Source: Chrysopilus asiliformis (Eukaryota; Arthropoda; Insecta; Diptera; Rhagionidae). From it: DNA of 64,000 bases. The notes under the pieces are model-generated. The model was not told the origin of the DNA and did no database searches. It was given only the letters and a program-made list of their open reading frames with translations. The DNA lies in assembly GCA_964034945.1 (NCBI GenBank), contig OZ035962.1:20927530-20991529 (forward strand), read 5' to 3'. The position numbers and the translations under genes were made by a program. Of the stretch, positions 61,841 through 64,000 are shown piece by piece (positions within the stretch are counted from its first letter, which is position 1; every line of letters begins with the position of its first letter).

Positions 61841-64000
61841 TCACGACTAATAGCACCAAATTCGAAACGGATGTTGCCGCTGGATGTCTCGAATAAAAAT
61901 CAAGGTAATTTGCTATAAATCGACCGTATTTATAATTGGAAAATAATGTTTAAAACATAGTTTTTTTAGACATACAAATTTGGAAAAAAAAATTCAACAT
62001 ACACAGTAGCAAATGTAGACGTTCACTTTGAATGGAGTTGTCTGGCAGTTTTAATCCAAATTATGGGCTGGTGCAGCAGGCGCAACTGCAGCAGACAATG
62101 ATTATATTGAGATGGATCCTTTATTGTAGGAGCAGCCGTGAAGAGAAGGAAATCGCAGGGTAATGGTGCACTTCTCACTCTACTACGCACAGACTTTTGT
62201 CGTCTGGAACAACGTCTGTTTTTCTATCACAACTATACTATTTTTTGTATGGTTTCCGGTGAAAACTCACTAATAGCACAAAAGTTTTTTACGAAATTGT
62301 AGAGCCGGCCGTTCCGAGCACTTCGTTAGTCGAAATCGCAATTAGCAGTGACACAAACCCACGGAATATCCCCAATTGAAAGGGTCTTCGGTGACCTTTG
62401 CGACGATACGATTAGCAATTTTTACGCACTGTGATATCACTGAAAGGACTCTTTGTCAATTAATAATTCGAATTTCTTATAGATTTTCTGAAAAAGAAAT
62501 GCGACTTTATTAAAAATTTCCGTTTTATGAGTGATTTTTCTTTGCAGATGTGGCAGACACAACACTATGGCATTTAACTTGAACTAAAAACGAATTGAAA
62601 TTGCACATAAGAGCGAGAAATTACCCGAATGCCACGTTACACGACCGGCAGTCGACGGTAACGGCACGACACACGATGTACTCGTACGTATAAATATACT
62701 CTTATATTAACGGATTGAATTGGAATGGCGATGATATAGTTGCTGGTGATGATGATGATGTTGATGATGATGATGGTATCGGATACGCGATTTTGCGAAT
62801 CATATACAAAGGCAAGAATACCCAGCCAGTACTAGCGAGCAATGTTCAATTGAAGAAAACTAACTTGAAATGTAAGTAGACGACTGGTGGAACCTGGAGT
62901 TGAACTGAAATCAAGTGAACTAACTAACAAGACAAGACAAGACGGTGTCGGTACTATGGTGAAGGCGAATGAATCCAAAGAAGACGTACAAGTAGTTGTA
63001 TATATTGTCGTTGAATAAATCAACTTGAAATTAGGTATAAGACGTTAGCCGGAATAGAGTAGAGCCAGTAGATATACCCAAGATTATAATAAAAATTCAA
63101 TCCGATCCGCTATGATGATGATGATGATGACAAATCAGTTAGTGGTTGCTTCACTTATACGGAAACAACACAAGGTCTTTTCAACACTTTACACTTAAAA
63201 ATGCCGACAAAACCCACCGAATACCAACGAGTATTCCCGCAAATTATTCCTGTAACGTAAACCACACAGCAGTTTATTTAACTAATTTCTAAGGTGGTAC
63301 ACACAGCCAGATTCGAAGAAATCTCAAGTCAACCAATCGATTCAATACTATGATGAACTTCAATTAAAGCCTGTAGGTAATTGACGGATAATCACAGTAA
63401 AGTTTTAGCGTGAAATCCGAACCGATTTTACCCACGGTAACCTCGCCTGAACCGTTATTAATAATTATCGGAAAAAGATTAGGTCTCCGGCACAATGGCG
63501 TTAGAAACCATCAAAACACATAACCATAAAAGTTGGATAACGTGATAAGAAATCCAATTTTAATCGAAGAACCGTATTTATAGTTCAGTACCCGGATTCA
63601 AGCCGATCCAAATGCTAAACAAGTAAAATCTTAAGACGGAATTAACGACACACCGTCTAACCTATCCAACGTTCGTCGTAGGTTTGATTTTGGTCGTTCG
63701 TCGTTCTCAGGCGAAATCGTTCGACATTAACGAGGCACACCACACACCCCACGACACACCAATATGCCAACAGTTATGTACGTATGGAAGTACGTGCGAG
63801 TATCAACCACCGCAATTGCGAAAAATCGCACCGGGGTGAGGTGATTTTGGGGTGAAAATGTCAAGAAACAACGAAAGAAAAGTTAATGAAATACTACCTC
63901 TATGGGGCTTGGAGAGAGCTTTTTGTCGACTTTCGTTCTTGCTTTTACCGAGCAAAATTTTAATCCATAGCAGACAAATTACTAGAATATGATAAAACTA
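61841..64000. other. Repeat-poor terminal region, possible regulatory or 5'-UTR DNA
   Basis: The repeat families of the rest of the window are almost absent and base composition is more balanced, with runs of CG-containing sequence (62600-62690; 63600-63850). It has GAT/GATGAT microsatellites at 62744-62776 and 63112-63130. On the minus strand a frame without a Met is open over about 60 codons around 62030-62210, but its translation matches nothing I recognise. Given the orientation of shep, an upstream exon or promoter could lie here; this is inference. Confidence 0.3.

Noticed and set aside
62832..63023. Minus-strand 63-codon Ser/Thr-rich frame as a shep alternative first exon
   Set aside because: I see no match to known Shep N-termini and no convincing donor site; transcript data would be needed.

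Overview
The window looks like intronic and flanking DNA from a large, AT-rich dipteran (fly) genome. The host identity rests on one confident host coding exon, on the minus strand at 14268-14522. Its 85 codons read as the Ala/Pro/Tyr-rich N-terminal region of alan shepard (shep), an RBMS-type RNA-binding protein. The dominant interspersed repeats also resemble the dipteran DINE-1/mini-me family, which carries an internal GTCY/GACR tetranucleotide array. I saw no bacterial-style genes, operons, rRNA or CRISPR array. I recognise no other host exon. If shep is intact, its downstream exons lie at lower coordinates and its upstream exons and promoters at higher coordinates, so most of the window is probably shep intron.

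Almost everything else recognisable is mobile DNA. From left to right: a PIF/Harbinger MITE with TTA duplications (217-670); a mini-me with a 0.4 kb GACA/GACG array (2.6-3.5 kb); a CACTC-ended TIR element with a tRNA-like core (7.4-7.9 kb); a near-perfect foldback element (9.2-9.6 kb); another Harbinger MITE (12.1-12.5 kb); the shep exon; and, 0.36 kb upstream of it in transcription direction and antisense, a 5'-truncated LINE with an open 630-codon reverse transcriptase frame (14.9-17.0 kb). Then come a hAT MITE (18.8-19.3 kb), a 0.8 kb composite palindrome made of two inverted mini-me copies around a foldback MITE (20.4-21.2 kb), the second Harbinger MITE (24.9-25.3 kb), and a mini-me split by three insertions of different superfamilies (29.5-31.2 kb).

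Farther right are a mini-me split by two piggyBac-like MITEs that share one TTAA (33.3-34.2 kb); two inverted Tc1-like relics with the same stop codon (38.0 and 42.8-43.1 kb); a decayed two-gene PIF/Harbinger element with transposase and MADF remnants and a nested hAT MITE (43.4-44.6 kb); a second tRNA-like TIR element (48.5-49.3 kb); a hAT element with perfect 8-bp duplications (54.4-55.1 kb); an internally deleted mariner (55.5-56.1 kb); and a mini-me with a greatly expanded array (60.1-60.7 kb). From about 61.8 kb to the end the sequence is mostly free of these families, carries GAT/ATC microsatellites, and may be regulatory or 5'-UTR sequence of shep or a neighbour; this is inference.

The most unusual signals are structural. 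One is a clan of CACTC/CACGG-ended TIR elements with TA duplications, each filled with its own short reiterated motif, some with a tRNA-like core. Others are the mini-me palindrome and several nested insertions whose order and target-site duplications can be read directly. Very long open frames made of Ser-Val-Cys-Leu or Thr-Asp-Arg-Gln repeats are by-products of tetranucleotide arrays and are not genes.
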